Origin: Aralia elata
Lineage: Eukaryota > Streptophyta > Magnoliopsida > Apiales > Araliaceae
NCBI GenBank assembly: GCA_034770075.1
Contig: CM068382.1
Location: forward strand, 14,721,929 to 14,785,928
Direction: 5' to 3'
Length of the DNA: 64,000 nt
The translations under genes were made by a program, and so were the position numbers. The notes under the pieces are model-generated. The model had not been told where the DNA came from and searched no databases. It saw nothing but the letters and a program-made list of their open reading frames with translations. How positions within the stretch are numbered: the first letter of the stretch is position 1; each line of letters begins with the position of its first letter. Positions 13,119-25,037 of this stretch are shown here, piece after piece.

Positions 13119-14104
13119 TGACATGTAAGACCCCGATAATTTTAACAAAGAAAATTTATTTTTCTTCTGATTATTATTTTTAAACAGAAAGGTGTTAAAT
13201 CGATAATGATAAAGTTACTAGTGAAATGTGAAAATTGAGAAGTCTAGTAATAACGCTAAATCACTATTCACGCGATCACTATTCACGGGAGACTATTCAC
13301 GCAAAAAACGCTTTTACACTTTCTTCGACCTTCGAATTACGTCATAACGTTTATATGAGCTGGATACGAAATTATACGGTATAAATACGAAAGTACTATT
13401 CATACGAATATACTATTCATTTATACAAAAAGTCAAACTTGTATGTCGGGGAATATTCCTTCTGTCGGATAATATTCGTTTTGTCGGAGAATATTATATT
13501 CGGTAAAGTACGACGGCGCCGAAATATCAAAATATTAGTGGGCCCCACAATGACAATATTGTCAACGATAGTGGGCCCCATTGTCGGATACTGAAAGCGA
13601 CAGTATTTTGTCAACAGTATTATCACCGGCAACTGTTGAAATACCCGGTAATAAAAAGAACAGTAAAACGCGTTATTCCACAGTAGTACGCGGTATTTCA
13701 CAGGCACACGGTATTGCACATTATTTTAAATTATTGATTCAATAATTGATAAAGTAGCAATTACACAGTATTTTGATTCAATAATTACAATAGCATCCGC
13801 ATGATACTTTTTATTATTTATCATAGTACTGTAACTCATATTATTTGTTATGATATTTTAGCATTATTGATGGATTAAAAATGGAGTCTAACTTAGGGGT
13901 ACCTAATTAAAATTTTGAAATTCACATGATGTGAACTATTGGTTCACATGTGGGAACTATTGGTTCACATGTGGAAACTATTAGGGGATGTTATGCAAGA
14001 TTGATAATACTTGAGGGATTATATTAAAAATAGAGGCAAAGATGGAGGTACTAAAGTGTAATAAGTCGAGCCCTTATTGTGCAATTAATGAAACTTGGTT
14101 TTCC

Positions 14105-14112
14105 TATAAATA
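14105..14112 (+). promoter_or_regulatory. TATA box inside the solo LTR
   Basis: TATAAATA is followed about 50 bases later by a CT-rich stretch (CTCCCTCTCTCTCTC), as expected at the U3/R boundary of a retrotransposon LTR. It suggests the element is oriented on the plus strand. Confidence 0.5.
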
Positions 14113-14291
14113 GGAGGGGTTATCTTAAGAAATCTTCACACCTTCCTTACTCATACTCCCTCTCTCTCTCTAAATTTCTTGAGTTCTCTTAGTGTGCTAG
14201 GCTATTGTGAGTGTTTGTGAGAATACTAGTATTGTCCAAGTTAATAAGCTTCATAGAAAGCAATATTCAATCAGTTATTAACGAAGGTAGG

Positions 14292-14498
14292 GGATATCAG
14301 TTCTTTCATACTCTTATGTAATATCATTTTATTCCTTGTTCGTAAGTGATATTATACTCATAAAAGTTGTTATTCATTCCTTATTAATTTGTAGGGATAT
14401 CATTTTTTTCATACTCTTATGTAATATCATTTGCTTCCTTATTCGTAAGTGATATTATACTCAGAAAGGTTGTTATTCATTCCGTATTAATTTGTGGG
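14292..14498 (+). repeat. Two 103-bp tandem copies in the LTR
   Basis: Copies begin at 14292 and 14395 with GGATATCA, each followed by TTCATACTCTTATGTAATAT and a shared GTAAGTGATATTATACTCA. The copies differ at only a few positions. Confidence 0.85.
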
Positions 14499-14504
14499 GA
14501 TAAC

Positions 14505-14695
14505 CTGTCTACGCGGATTACCGCATGACGGGTGAATAACCCTTCGTATTCGTTACTTATTAATCTTTAGTGGAAATAATCTGTCTACGCGGATTACCGC
14601 ATGACGGGTGAATAACCTTTTGTATTCATTACTTATTAATCTTTTGGGGAGATAATCTGTCTACGCGGATTACCGCATGACGGGTGAAAACCCAT
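14505..14695 (+). repeat. 76-bp tandem repeat in the LTR (about 2.5 copies)
   Basis: The segment CTGTCTACGCGGATTACCGC recurs at 14505, 14581 and 14657 with identical 76-base spacing. It is followed each time by ATGACGGGTGAA. The core is identical in all three copies and clearly more GC-rich than its surroundings. Confidence 0.9.
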
Positions 14696-15278
14696 TTGCA
14701 GTTTCATATATTCTGTTATACTCGTATAACGTATCATTTCTTTTGTACTCTTTACGGAATATCTTTTCTTTCACATTTCTCCATTTATGATAAGAAATCT
14801 CTGTTTGTTTCCAAAACCTTATTTTTAAATGGAGAAAATCCTTGAAATTAGTAGAATATCCTTAATAGTTTGTGCTTCATCTAATATCTTTTTCACATTG
14901 AATCTTTCTATTTCATTTTATACGTTATAGTTGAAGCATGAAATAATTTCTTGAATATCATTCTTGAATTTGACTCCACAATTTGGTCATTGTGTTGGCA
15001 ATTTGGTCAATCTTTGATACTGATTAAATTATAAAGCTTTTCTTATCCTTGATCTCACTGTATCATTGTCATCATCCTCATCCTCATACTTAAATTGTGG
15101 TGATAGTTCTCTTTGGCCCGTAGTGCAAAGATGAACTGGCGTGACATGATTTTGACCAAACTGTGTATTGGTATTATCATGACTTTTGGTGTTACAAACA
15201 AAGGCGTATGATGAAAGTTCTCTTTGGCCGTAGTGCAAAGATGAACTGGTGTTTGGCATGATCATGACCAGTGATGGT

Positions 15279-15540
15279 ACAAATAAATATCTTTGGCATG
15301 TATTGCAAAGAGAGGCTGTTGAAACTGTTGATTGGTGTTACAAATAAATATCTTTGGCACGTAGTGCAAAGAGAGGCTGTTGAAACTGTTGATTGGTGTT
15401 ACAAATAAATATCTTTGGCACGTAGTGCAAAGAGAGGCTGTTGAAATTGTTGATTGGTGTTACAAATAAATATCTTTGGCACGTACTGCAAAGAGAGGCT
15501 GTTGAATATAAACTGTTCATTTGGATGTTCATAAACAGGA
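15279..15540 (+). repeat. 61-bp tandem repeat in the LTR (about 4 copies)
   Basis: Units begin ACAAATAAATATCTTTGGCA at 15279, 15340, 15401 and 15462. The fourth unit diverges after GAGAGGCTGTTGAA. Looser relatives containing CTTTGGC...GTAGTGCAAAG occur upstream, near 15110 and 15220. Confidence 0.9.
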
Positions 15541-16089
15541 ATTGTTGATTGGTGTTACAGGGATAAAATATTGGTGGTGATCCTTTAATTTATAGAAGAT
15601 GGTAGATATTATAATCTACTTGACTCTTCTAATGGATTGTTTGTTCCGCTGCAATTGTTGTTGTTGAACAATTATAATATCTTTAAATCTCTGATTTATT
15701 TTGGTTGAAGGCTAAAGATAATTTTATTCTTCATTATCTTAGTCATGATATTTCCTACTGGGCTATTTGTGCTCACCCTTTTCCTTTGTTCTCTTCAGGA
15801 AAATAGAGTGTAGCGGGGACTAGCCAGGGAATGGAGTGATGGTCCGAGACATTAGAAATATCTCAATACAATATTATTAGTGTGGCAATAAGTGTATTGA
15901 GAATTTAAGATGTATTTGTATTGTGTTGTCGTATTTTGCACGACACTTATTAGTTGTAAATGGGAAAATTCGTATTTGTAATTGTATTTTGTGGAATGTT
16001 ATTGGCGACTCAAAATGGGTTGTGTGGACCTATTTTGGGGGCGTCACATGACACACTGGAAAAGAACCTTTCCAATGAAAACTTTATCA

Positions 16090-16755
16090 AAATCCCGAGT
16101 TTGAGTGAGTAATCATTTTAGTTTTTGTGGGTAACCATTTTAGTTTTTATGGGTTACCAATTAATTAAAAAAATCTATTATAGAATATTTTTTTTCATAA
16201 TGCAGTTGGTAGCCAAACATTTATACAAAGGTAACCAATTCAATTTTTTTGGGTTACCAATTAATTATAAAATCTTATTATAGATTTTTTATTCATAGTG
16301 CAGTTGGTAGCCATATCTTTATACAAAGGTAACCAATTCAGTTTTTTTGGGTTACCAATTAATTAAAAAATAAAACTATGTTTTTAAGTTTAGATATAAA
16401 ATAGTAATACTTTAACCAAAAGTCTGAAACAGTGCTTGTGAATGGTAATCAATTCAATAGTACGTAGTAACCAAAATATATCTAATTGGTAACTAAAATT
16501 TTGAAACTCATTGTTTCCAACTATCAATTTTTTTTTAAAAAAACAATATTATCCAATTGGTAACTAAAATTCTGAAACTCATTGTTTCCAGCTATCAATT
16601 TTTTTAAAAAAAAAAACAATATTGTGAATGGTAACCAAAGGTAACCAATTCAGTTTTATTGGGTTACCATTTAATTATAAAAGAATTAAGAACATTTGGT
16701 AGACAAACCTTCGTACAAAGGTAACCAAACATTGTTCTAGTGCGTAACCAAATAG
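16090..16755. repeat. GGTNACC-rich repeat block
   Basis: About ten copies of the palindrome GGTAACC or GGTTACC occur in some 650 bases. They lie in roughly 100-base units near 16151, 16252 and 16350 (GGGTTACCAATTAATTA), each with a partner GGTAACCAATTC upstream. A second module, GGTAACTAAAATT...TTGTTTCCA, is duplicated near 16490 and 16558. There is no coding capacity and no clear family. Confidence 0.75.
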
Positions 16756-17000
16756 TCATAAAAAAAATTTCAAAAGCAATTCACCCAAATCTTCTTGTTT
16801 TTCTTTTTCTTGGTTTCTTTTTATGTGGGTTTGTTTTGTGCAAGAACTCATTAGAATCAACTCTAGCAATTCTTTTGAAAGTGAGACAATCATTTGTGGA
16901 CGACCCACAAAATGTATTGCAAGATTGGTCCAAAAAGAACTCAAATTTCTGCACATGGAGAGGTGTTTCTTGCGGAAGAGACCCTGCAGATGGTTGACTC
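16740..17000 (+). pseudogene. N-terminal fragment of a GSO1/GSO2-like LRR receptor kinase
   Basis: The frame encodes a hydrophobic leader (NLLVFLFLGFFLCGFVLC). A typical leucine-rich-repeat N-terminal cap follows (LLKVRQSFVDDPQNVLQDWS, then CTWRGVSCG), closely like the start of GASSHO-type receptor kinases, which act in embryonic cuticle and Casparian-strip signalling. No ATG lies in frame; the frame opens with GTG. It ends in TGA soon after the cap and then runs into a TA microsatellite. No LRRs, membrane segment or kinase follow. It is a truncated copy, not a gene. It abuts the GGTNACC repeat block, which suggests it moved with repeat DNA. Confidence 0.7.
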
Positions 17001-17001
17001 A

Positions 17002-17051
<50 letters not shown>

Positions 17052-17895
17052 CTGATTTTGGTTAATGGGGTCATTAAATAGAGAGGAGTAAATAGGGTGG
17101 TTATAGTTCTCCTTGATTTAAGGGATAATGATTTAATGAGTTATCTTGTTGCACTCTTTTTGTAATTATTTTATTAGTGCATGTAATTATTTTGTTAGTG
17201 CACTATTCTTGTAATTTTTTACTAATTGTTGTACACTTATGTAAAGAATCCAAAATATTAATTCTTTCTCTGGAGTGTCTTAGGGAAATAGTTAGAATAG
17301 TAGCATTTCACCCGTGTCTCCGATACTTGGACGCATTTCATTCGTGTCTTAGGCACTTGGACGGTAAAATTTATTCTAAACTTTGGACGGTCCTAATATT
17401 TTATTAGAATGAACGAAAAATTCAAAAACAGTTGTATTTTATTAGATAGATTAACTGAGGTAGGTCCCAAGGTAAATATGTTCCCGATCTTGGATTCCAT
17501 ATAGTTAGAATATTAACTGAGGATAAAAACGACTTTATATTTGAGGTGACATGAGGATTAGATTGTTAAATAAAGATCAAAACAACTTTATATTTTTATT
17601 TACATAAATTATCTCTGGTCAATTTTAAAACATTTGTACTCAAAATCAAATACCAAAATATATTCAAATAAAATATAATATATTTTTATACCTAGAGAGA
17701 GAGAGAAAAAGAAGACGCAAAGTTTAGAACTTCAGATCACTAGAACTTTCACAGATATGAAACAAAATGATTTATGCAATATATAATAATATACTAATCC
17801 CATCAACAAGAATCAATCTTTGACATAATTATTTCTTACATTATTTCTTCAATCCACCATTTTTAGAGAGAGAGAAAGAGAGAGGGAGGGGGAGA
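17002..17895. other. Upstream region of the inositol polyphosphate phosphatase gene
   Basis: A (TA)22-type tract at 17002-17046 is followed by AT-rich DNA without a gene. A purine-rich GA tract lies just before the start codon at about 17866-17895 and is probably in the 5' leader. Confidence 0.5.
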
Positions 17896-20800
17896 ATGAC
17901 AGTATTTCTAGTGTTAATATTGTTATGTGGAGTGGTAAATTCTAGCGCTGAAAGAGATTTCGACTTTCGGCATCATCTCGCAACTGTAACAAGGTCTATT
18001 TCTCTCTAATAAATTTTTTTTTAACTGAATGATGTTTACAATTTTTTATATTGATGATTGCTTTGGGGCTTGCTTTAATTTGTGATGGAGTCTCTTTACA
18101 TTTTCAATGACCAATTAACCCACAAATTTTAACTTTTGCTATTGCCTTTTTGATTCTGCAATCGATTGTAAAATGTGAAGGTATGGTAGCAAATTGGGAA
18201 TTTTTTTTGCTTTGTTTCTGTAGAAATCTGGGTAACTTGGAGATGAAAAGTTGAAGCAATTTTGAGGAAATTAAGTTTTTGAGCTTCAAATAAGATGTTT
18301 GTTTCACTATTTTAAGAGAAACAATCTTTATTTAATTTGAAAAAACTGGTTCACGGAATGGTAATTTTTTGAGAATTTTGTTTCATATGCTTGGGTTTGT
18401 TGGAATCCCGTGAGTAGGAAGGAAGATATCTAATTCTCTTTATGGAACAAGAGGAAATATTAAACCTTGTGGACTCTTCTATATTTAATTTTTCTTTTCA
18501 TTTACTTCTCTTTCCTTTCAATTCCAGGTGTTCCCAGTAACCTGTCAGAACATACTCAAAAATTTAACTAATTAATCAAAGCAACATGAATTGTGTTCTT
18601 TTAATTATCTTTCTCGTATTGTTATCAGAAGAGAGCATTCAACTGATGGTATTAGCTAATGTTTTTTTGTTTGTTTTGCGTGCAGATATGATGTTGTTAA
18701 AGAAATTTCGGACAATTCGTTTGTACCTTCCAAAATTCCAGATCAATGTTCTCCTATTCATCTAAATCTTGTGGTACTCTTCAATTACAACCCCTAATTG
18801 CTATTACACATAATTACCTGCTGCTTGTATAAACTATAATCTTTAGGGCATATACAAGCCAACTAAAGAAAGAAGTGCAGCAAGTGCTATTACTAAAAAT
18901 GATCATGAAGTGTATCATAGCAGACATCATTTTCAATATAGAGTGAATTTTATGATATTGCATGTTGACTGGGTTTGGATGAGCTAGTGTACAATTTAGC
19001 TATCCCGCAGTAGGCATTATTCGAGATTTCTAATTTATGATCTTTGCTTTTACTTTTGCAATTTTTGAAAATGATCTAAAGGGTAGGGTGCTTATTGACT
19101 TGAGAAAACATATTACAGAAAATGACCAGAATCAAGAAAGGAGTGTTGGGATGCTATGTTTGTGCTGAGACAGTTAAGGGTCTTCTTATAGCCTGATTTC
19201 ATTTTTTGAGGGGAGTAAGGATGACTAGATCTTCTAAAGTTGCTGTTTTTTTTTTTGTTGGGCATTTGGATGGAGAGGGATGCCTGTATCTTCAGTTGTC
19301 GGTTTGACTCATTTACCCTTTCATTTGTTGTGCGACCAATCTATTTTCCTTGTTTATGGGCTTCGGCAGTGAGGAGCCTTGGGAATTGGAATTTTAGATC
19401 ACATAGGGCTTACGGGGTCTTCATACATTAGAACTTCGGATCTTTTTAATAGCTATATTTGGAGAATGTTTTGTCATCCTTTTCATTTGTATATACTCTC
19501 ATTTCTTATAAAAAAAAATTCATTTCTCTGAGAAAGAATGACTGATATCAAAGATGTTAAATAAAAATAATAATTGGGTAGCGGCATTATTCCTTTCTTT
19601 TGCATAAGGATGAAAACTGCATGCAGAAAGTTCTTGTTTTTAAGTAGGAGTTCTAATCTATTAGAGAAAAACAAATGGGGAAGAAGATGCAAGAGAAAAA
19701 GGATTAATGAAGTAAACCACAAAGCAATTGAGCTAGCTTAGTCTCCCTAAATTCCTAAGCCTGCGATTGTTGCTAATTCAAATATACAATGCTTGAGAAT
19801 CAGATTGTAACATTTCAACTACCATAATTATCAGTTTTCATGTTTTTTTAACTTCAGGATTTATAAAGATGACTCTTTAAACTTTTAAATCTTGAAAGAT
19901 GAAATAGTAATTGTTGCACTAGTCACTGTCAATTGCATGAGTATTTCTCTCATGAAACTTGGCAAGTGAGTTCACTTTTACTTTTTATTTATTTATGACG
20001 GTGGACCTTGGGTGTGTTGACTGTTGTGCCTACCTCTGGGTGCACTCAGTGCCCCACAAAACCACGAACATCAGGTAAGTCAATAGCAAACAATGTTTGT
20101 GTGGCCTCAATATCATTGCTTTTTTGGAGTATTGAACCCATGACCTATGCCTTCTCAGGCACTTATCACTAGGCTTACTATCACTGAGCTAACTCATAGC
20201 ATTTGTATTTCAAGTTATCAAGCACAGAGTGAGACAGCACTGACAGCCTGAGTTTAGAGCAACTAAAGATGGAGTTGGGCAAAACAAAGTCCTTGCAAAC
20301 AATCCCCTACACAAAAACCCTTTTTAAGAACCAAATATGCTGTGTATTTCCATTGGATATGACATGTGCACTTGTTTTTTTTATCTGTCTGTCTAATTCT
20401 TTTTTCTTGCCTGGAAACAGTTGAAATATTCCAGAGCATCTACTTTTTTGTTTGAGTTCCAAATTTCACCTAGACAATCTGTCTTACCCGTTTCTTTTTA
20501 TGATGACATTTTCTACTATAAATTTACAATGTCATCTTTTATAATCATTACCATACGAATTTTCTGATTTCATAACCCACATTATGGAAGGAGGAGAAAA
20601 TGTTTGTGCCTTTTATTGCTACTGTGGTTGTGTGCCTTTTGTTGCTATGCTGACTGTGGAAATTTTATTTGTTTGAACATCTTCTTTCAGGTTACATATA
20701 TTATCTGTCATGTTTTACAGTTGTTGTTCACATACAGATTCTAGCTTATGCATAAAGTGAATGTTCTGGGGAAAGTTTATGTATTCCTAGGATTTTGTTT

Positions 20801-23800
20801 TGGTTCATAGGCCAGGCATGGAACTCGTGCTCCTACGAAGAAGAAGATGAGAGCATTAGAAGCTTTATCCGCTCACATGGAAATCCTTCTACAATCTGCA
20901 AAAGAGCAGAACTTGTCTTTGCAGAAAATTCCTTCCTGGCTCTGGGGATGGAAATCTCCTTGGAAGGGGAAGCTCAAGGGTGGAGAACTGACTCGTGAAG
21001 GAGAAACTGAACTGTATAATCTTGGGATCAGATTCAGAGATAGTTTTTCAGAACTCTTTAATGAAGATTATCACCCAGATGTATATGCAATAAAGGCAAC
21101 TCAGGTTGGTTATATTTATGTATCTATCTAATATTACTTGTGCGAAAGGTATTATGTCTGGATATTGCTAGATTGATGAAACTTTTGCTTTAGATTCCAT
21201 GAATTTCTTATGGTCAAGGTTTCCACATTGGAAGGAATTTCCCAAACCATGAAATTTGACAATGATATTAATTTTTCATTTACTTCTTTCTCTTTGTTTT
21301 TAGATTTTTATCAATCTTATTAATCTCTCTTCTAAATGGTGAGATAGATTCCTCGAGCATCGGCTAGCGCTGTGGCATTTGGCATGGGGCTTTTTAGTGA
21401 GAGAGGAAATCTTGGACCAGGACATCATCGAGCTTTTGCAGTTAGCAGCGAAAGTCGTGCAAGTGATACAATGTTGAGATTTCATGATTGTTGTCAGAAC
21501 TACAAGGTATATATGTTGATCTGTTTTCTTCCCAAGTACTCGTATTGACATACAATATTAGGTAGTTGAGCTTTTTTTCTTCTCAATTGCCTCTGTTGCT
21601 CAAACTATAATAAGGGTAAAGGCTCAATAGCAGACCTGGATGCTGGTTTTGGCCATCATTGTGGATGTATTTGCTGAAGTAATTGGTAGTGCTACTTAAA
21701 AGAAGTAATAATATCTCGTTGTTAATGAACACTTCCTTTTCACACTGTATATGAATAACTTATGCTGACACTTTGTATATATGGTTGTCATGATACTCCC
21801 CCATTGGTCTTTTTGTCTGTATTAAGCAACTCATAGTTGATAAGTACTTTAGCATGGAGTTTGAATGTGTATTAAAATATTATTCCCACATTACTCAGGT
21901 GATAAGCAATCCCTACATCGAGTAGCAACTTTTGTTTTTCTTTTGATTACTAAAAAAGAAAACTTTGTGTGGTTTTAATGCTAATATCGGAGTGGATTGA
22001 GACCATACCCATGGCCCTCACGCTACCAATTTTTGGCTTTTGTACGCGAAAAAACATGTGGTATCTTTCAGGATTTCAGGTAACTATAATTATCTTATCT
22101 ATTAACCAGTTATTAGGCGTCCGTGTTAGTAGCAAAATAATTTGCAGATGTGCTTAAAAAAGATTAAATTTTAAGCTTGCAAACAACAGTTATCTGTGCA
22201 AGAAACTTCTGAAGTTATGACCTGTTTAAATACTTCAATTAGTACAAAATCTGGCTCTTCGATTTTTAATATTTTTCTTCTAGTCTTCTTCTGCACTGAG
22301 GCTGCACACTCTGGATTTGGATTTTTGTGGAAGTTGCATGTTAAATGTGTGTGCGCTTGGTTGATCTGTTAGGGTGAAAAAAATCATATTTCTCAATACG
22401 ATTAAAGAAAATCTATTCCAATCTAAATATTGCTTTCTCAATAATGTCTAGTTGCAATCATTGGAGACCGTTTCTTACCTTTAGCCTGTGGGTGCAGGCT
22501 TTTAGAAAAAGTCAGGAACCTTCTGTTGATGAGCTCAAGCAACCTATCCTCGATGAAATTACTAATTCATTAGTGAGGCGTTATGGGCTAAATTTTACAA
22601 GACAGGACACTTCTTCTCTTTGGTTTCTTTGCAAACAGGTCAACACCATCTGCTCATGTACTCCATTGACTATTAATTTAACATTTTTACCGGAAACACT
22701 ATTTTATTGGTTCATTTGACTGAAATTGTTTTCCATTCTGATCATCATATGTTGGATGCAAATCGGGCAGCAAGCATCTCTATTAAACATACTTGATCAA
22801 GCTTGTGCTATGTTCAGCCCTTCTGAGGTACATAAGTTCCGCATTATTAACTGGTCATGACTATATATATTGTGCTTCATGTTTGTTATTCTTTAAATAT
22901 TTGCATGATTGATTTGGCCATGCGTATTGCTTGTTAGTTGGAAAACGATTCCATGTCTACTATCATTGCAGTTTTGTATCATTAATTTCACTTCTTTTGT
23001 TTCTTGCTCTCTGTGCTTATTGATTTACAAAAGTGTGCATTCTTAGGTTGCTTTGTTGGAGTGGACAGACGACCTGGAGTTGTTCATATTGAAGGGTTAT
23101 GGTAATGCACTAAACTATCGAATGGGAGTGCCTTTACTTGAAGATGTCATTCAGTCCATGGAGCAGGCCATCAAGGCTAAAGAAGGTGATATAAACTACG
23201 TCAGTTTTGATTTGAAGTTGGTTTCATCCTTGCATGTCATGTATTTCTGAAAGCATATCCTGATTGAAGTTGATTTGATGAAGGAGATAATTTAAATAAG
23301 GAATGGGATGCATTGAAAGAACCATATTAGTCAATACATTATTATTGATTCCCCCCCCCCCCCCCCTTTCTCTTGCCTAAGCTTGTTCTAGATTAGAGGC
23401 AACTAGTCGGTGGATTTAATGGGTAAAGAGCTTCATGGTTTGAGGGTTATTAATGCATTGGCCGTTGGGTCATACATGAGTCATTTTTAAATTGGTTGAA
23501 TATGGGTACATAAACATTATCAAGGATATGGGTCAAAGCCATCAACCATATAAAACCGATAATTTACTTTAGCTATTTTTCTAAGTCACAATGACAAACG
23601 TTCTCAGCTTTTTATAATCTTCAGATGGATTTTAAATCTTTTCTGGTGCCTCATTGCAATAATCTCTTTCGCTCAATTGTCTGCCTTATGCCTTCTATCG
23701 TGTGAAGTAATCTTATGAGCAACTTACTATGTCATAGCAGAATATTTCTCTATCTAATAAGGTCATTCATCTTTGCATCTTGTTGTTGCTAATCTAGTTT

Positions 23801-25037
23801 GTAAACTGTGGCTTCTTTATACTATGCATTGAAACTTGAAAGACAATAATCTTAAGATTTTGTCATTTGTGATAAACTTTGCCTTGTCTTCATATAGAAA
23901 AGCATGCTCCTGGAAGTTATGAAAAAGCAAGACTTAGATTTGCTCATGCAGAGACTCTGCTGCCCTTCTCGTGTTTGCTTGGGCTTTTTCTTGAAGGACC
24001 TGGTCAGTACTTTTACTATTAGATATTTTCTGATTTTGTGCGGGTGTGCTTTTGTTTTTGAACAAAAAAGGAGGGATTGTTAGGGGTCCATACACGGGCA
24101 ATGAGATTAATCAGGAAGGAATCTTTAGTTATTAGATGTGATTGAAGCCATTTCTACTCTTTGCAAGCATCTTCTGCTCTATGTTGTCTTCTAAGAATAT
24201 ATGTTATTTGCTGACACTCCAGAGTTTGAATTAATACGAAGAGAACAACCCTTGCAACTCCCTCCAAAACCTCCTCAGCCAAGAAAGTGGAGAGGCAGTG
24301 TAGTGGCACCTTTTGGTGGGAATAACATACTGGTTTTGTACGGCTGTCCAGCAAACAACTCAAGCAAATACTTGGTGCAAGTACTGCACAATGAACATCC
24401 TGTTCCGATGCCTGTAAGCTTTCTTTGACTAATAGTTGAATATGGAGTAAAGTTTCTTCTAGTTTCTGATTTAAATTATCGTTCTTTGACTATTATGTAT
24501 ATCTATATATTGATAATCAGTTTCAAATATAGTCATGTTCACACAACCAAAGAGAATGATATGTTAGAGATGTGTGTTTCATTGTTTTTGTCTACAGTTC
24601 GGGGTATATTATTGTCCTTTCCTTGGTTTGTTTTCATGAGATTTGGTAGCTCAGGAAATTTCAACTTTTGTGTCATCCCTCGTTAAATGTTTTAATTTTA
24701 CCTTTTGGGTTAGTAACATGTTAAGCTTTACATTCTCTCTATGAACAGGGTTGCGGCAATTCTAATGTCTGTCCATTTGAAGTTTTCAAGGTATGAATGT
24801 GTATCTATGCAGAAATTAGTTTTAGAAGTGATTGCTTTCTCTTGTTGAAGTTTTATCTCGCCTTTTTTCCAGGAAAGAATAGCTGCCCCTCATCTGAAGC
24901 ATGACTACAATACAGTTTGCAATATAAAGCTGGAACCATCACAGCACAAGTCGCTAACCTCTAAGTTCACACAAATGTTCACCTGGCTCTTCTCACCGAA
25001 GAATGATGATACACAGTCGCAGAAAGTTGACCTATAG
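17896..25037 (+). CDS. Multiple inositol polyphosphate phosphatase (MIPP1-like, 11 exons)
   Basis: MIPPs are histidine acid phosphatases that remove phosphates from phytate and lower inositol phosphates, usually in the secretory pathway. Coding exons are 17896-17993, 18686-18773, 20811-21104, 21348-21506, 22498-22638, 22771-22827, 23047-23185, 23898-24002, 24223-24413, 24749-24790 and 24873-25037: 1479 nt, 492 residues. A short signal peptide (MTVFLVLILLCGVVNSSA) is followed near residue 62 by ARHGTRAPT, the catalytic RHGxRxP motif. The distal proton donor motif is present as HAET (exon 8), in place of the HD of other histidine phosphatases and typical of MIPPs. Cysteines in the C-terminal exons (GCGNSNVCPF, NTVCNI) could form disulfides. 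Intron 2 is about 2 kb and holds a SINE-like insertion. Function is inferred from family; no frame break was seen. Confidence 0.94.
19985..20200 (-). mobile_element. tRNA-derived SINE-like element in MIPP intron 2
   Basis: On the minus strand it begins with an A-box-like GAGTTAGCTCAGTGATAG (about 20195-20178). About 50 bases further on is a clear B-box-like GGGTTCAATACTCC (20139-20126). The far end runs into an A-rich tail on the minus strand (ATAAATAAATAAAAAG). The layout of tRNA head, unrelated body and A-rich tail is that of a plant SINE. Target duplications were not identified. Confidence 0.55.
23350..23367. repeat. Poly-C tract in MIPP intron 7
   Basis: A run of about 17 cytosines lies within an intron. 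Such homopolymers are prone to length error in assemblies. Confidence 0.9.

Larger units (their letters stand above)
13119..16053. mobile_element. Solo LTR with 5-bp target duplication (TGACA)
   Basis: The element runs from 13124 to 16048 (2925 bases). It starts TGTAAGACCCC and ends GGGGGCGTCACA, so the ends are TG...CA and near-inverse. The flanks are TGACA at 13119-13123 and TGACA at 16049-16053, a perfect 5-bp duplication. There is no gag/pol coding sequence inside and no second copy of the terminal sequence in the window, as expected after recombination between two LTRs. A TATA box (TATAAATA, 14105-14112) with a CT-rich leader downstream looks like the LTR promoter in plus orientation. 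The ends resemble those of plant Ty3/gypsy chromoviruses (TGTAACACCC type). That lineage assignment is an inference. Confidence 0.85.

Noticed and set aside
15029..15532. Open frames on the minus strand with repeated residues
   Set aside because: They translate the 61-bp tandem repeat of the solo LTR and end with it; no protein family is suggested.
15279..15540. CRISPR-like array
   Set aside because: The 61-bp units are contiguous without unique spacers, and the genome is a plant nucleus.
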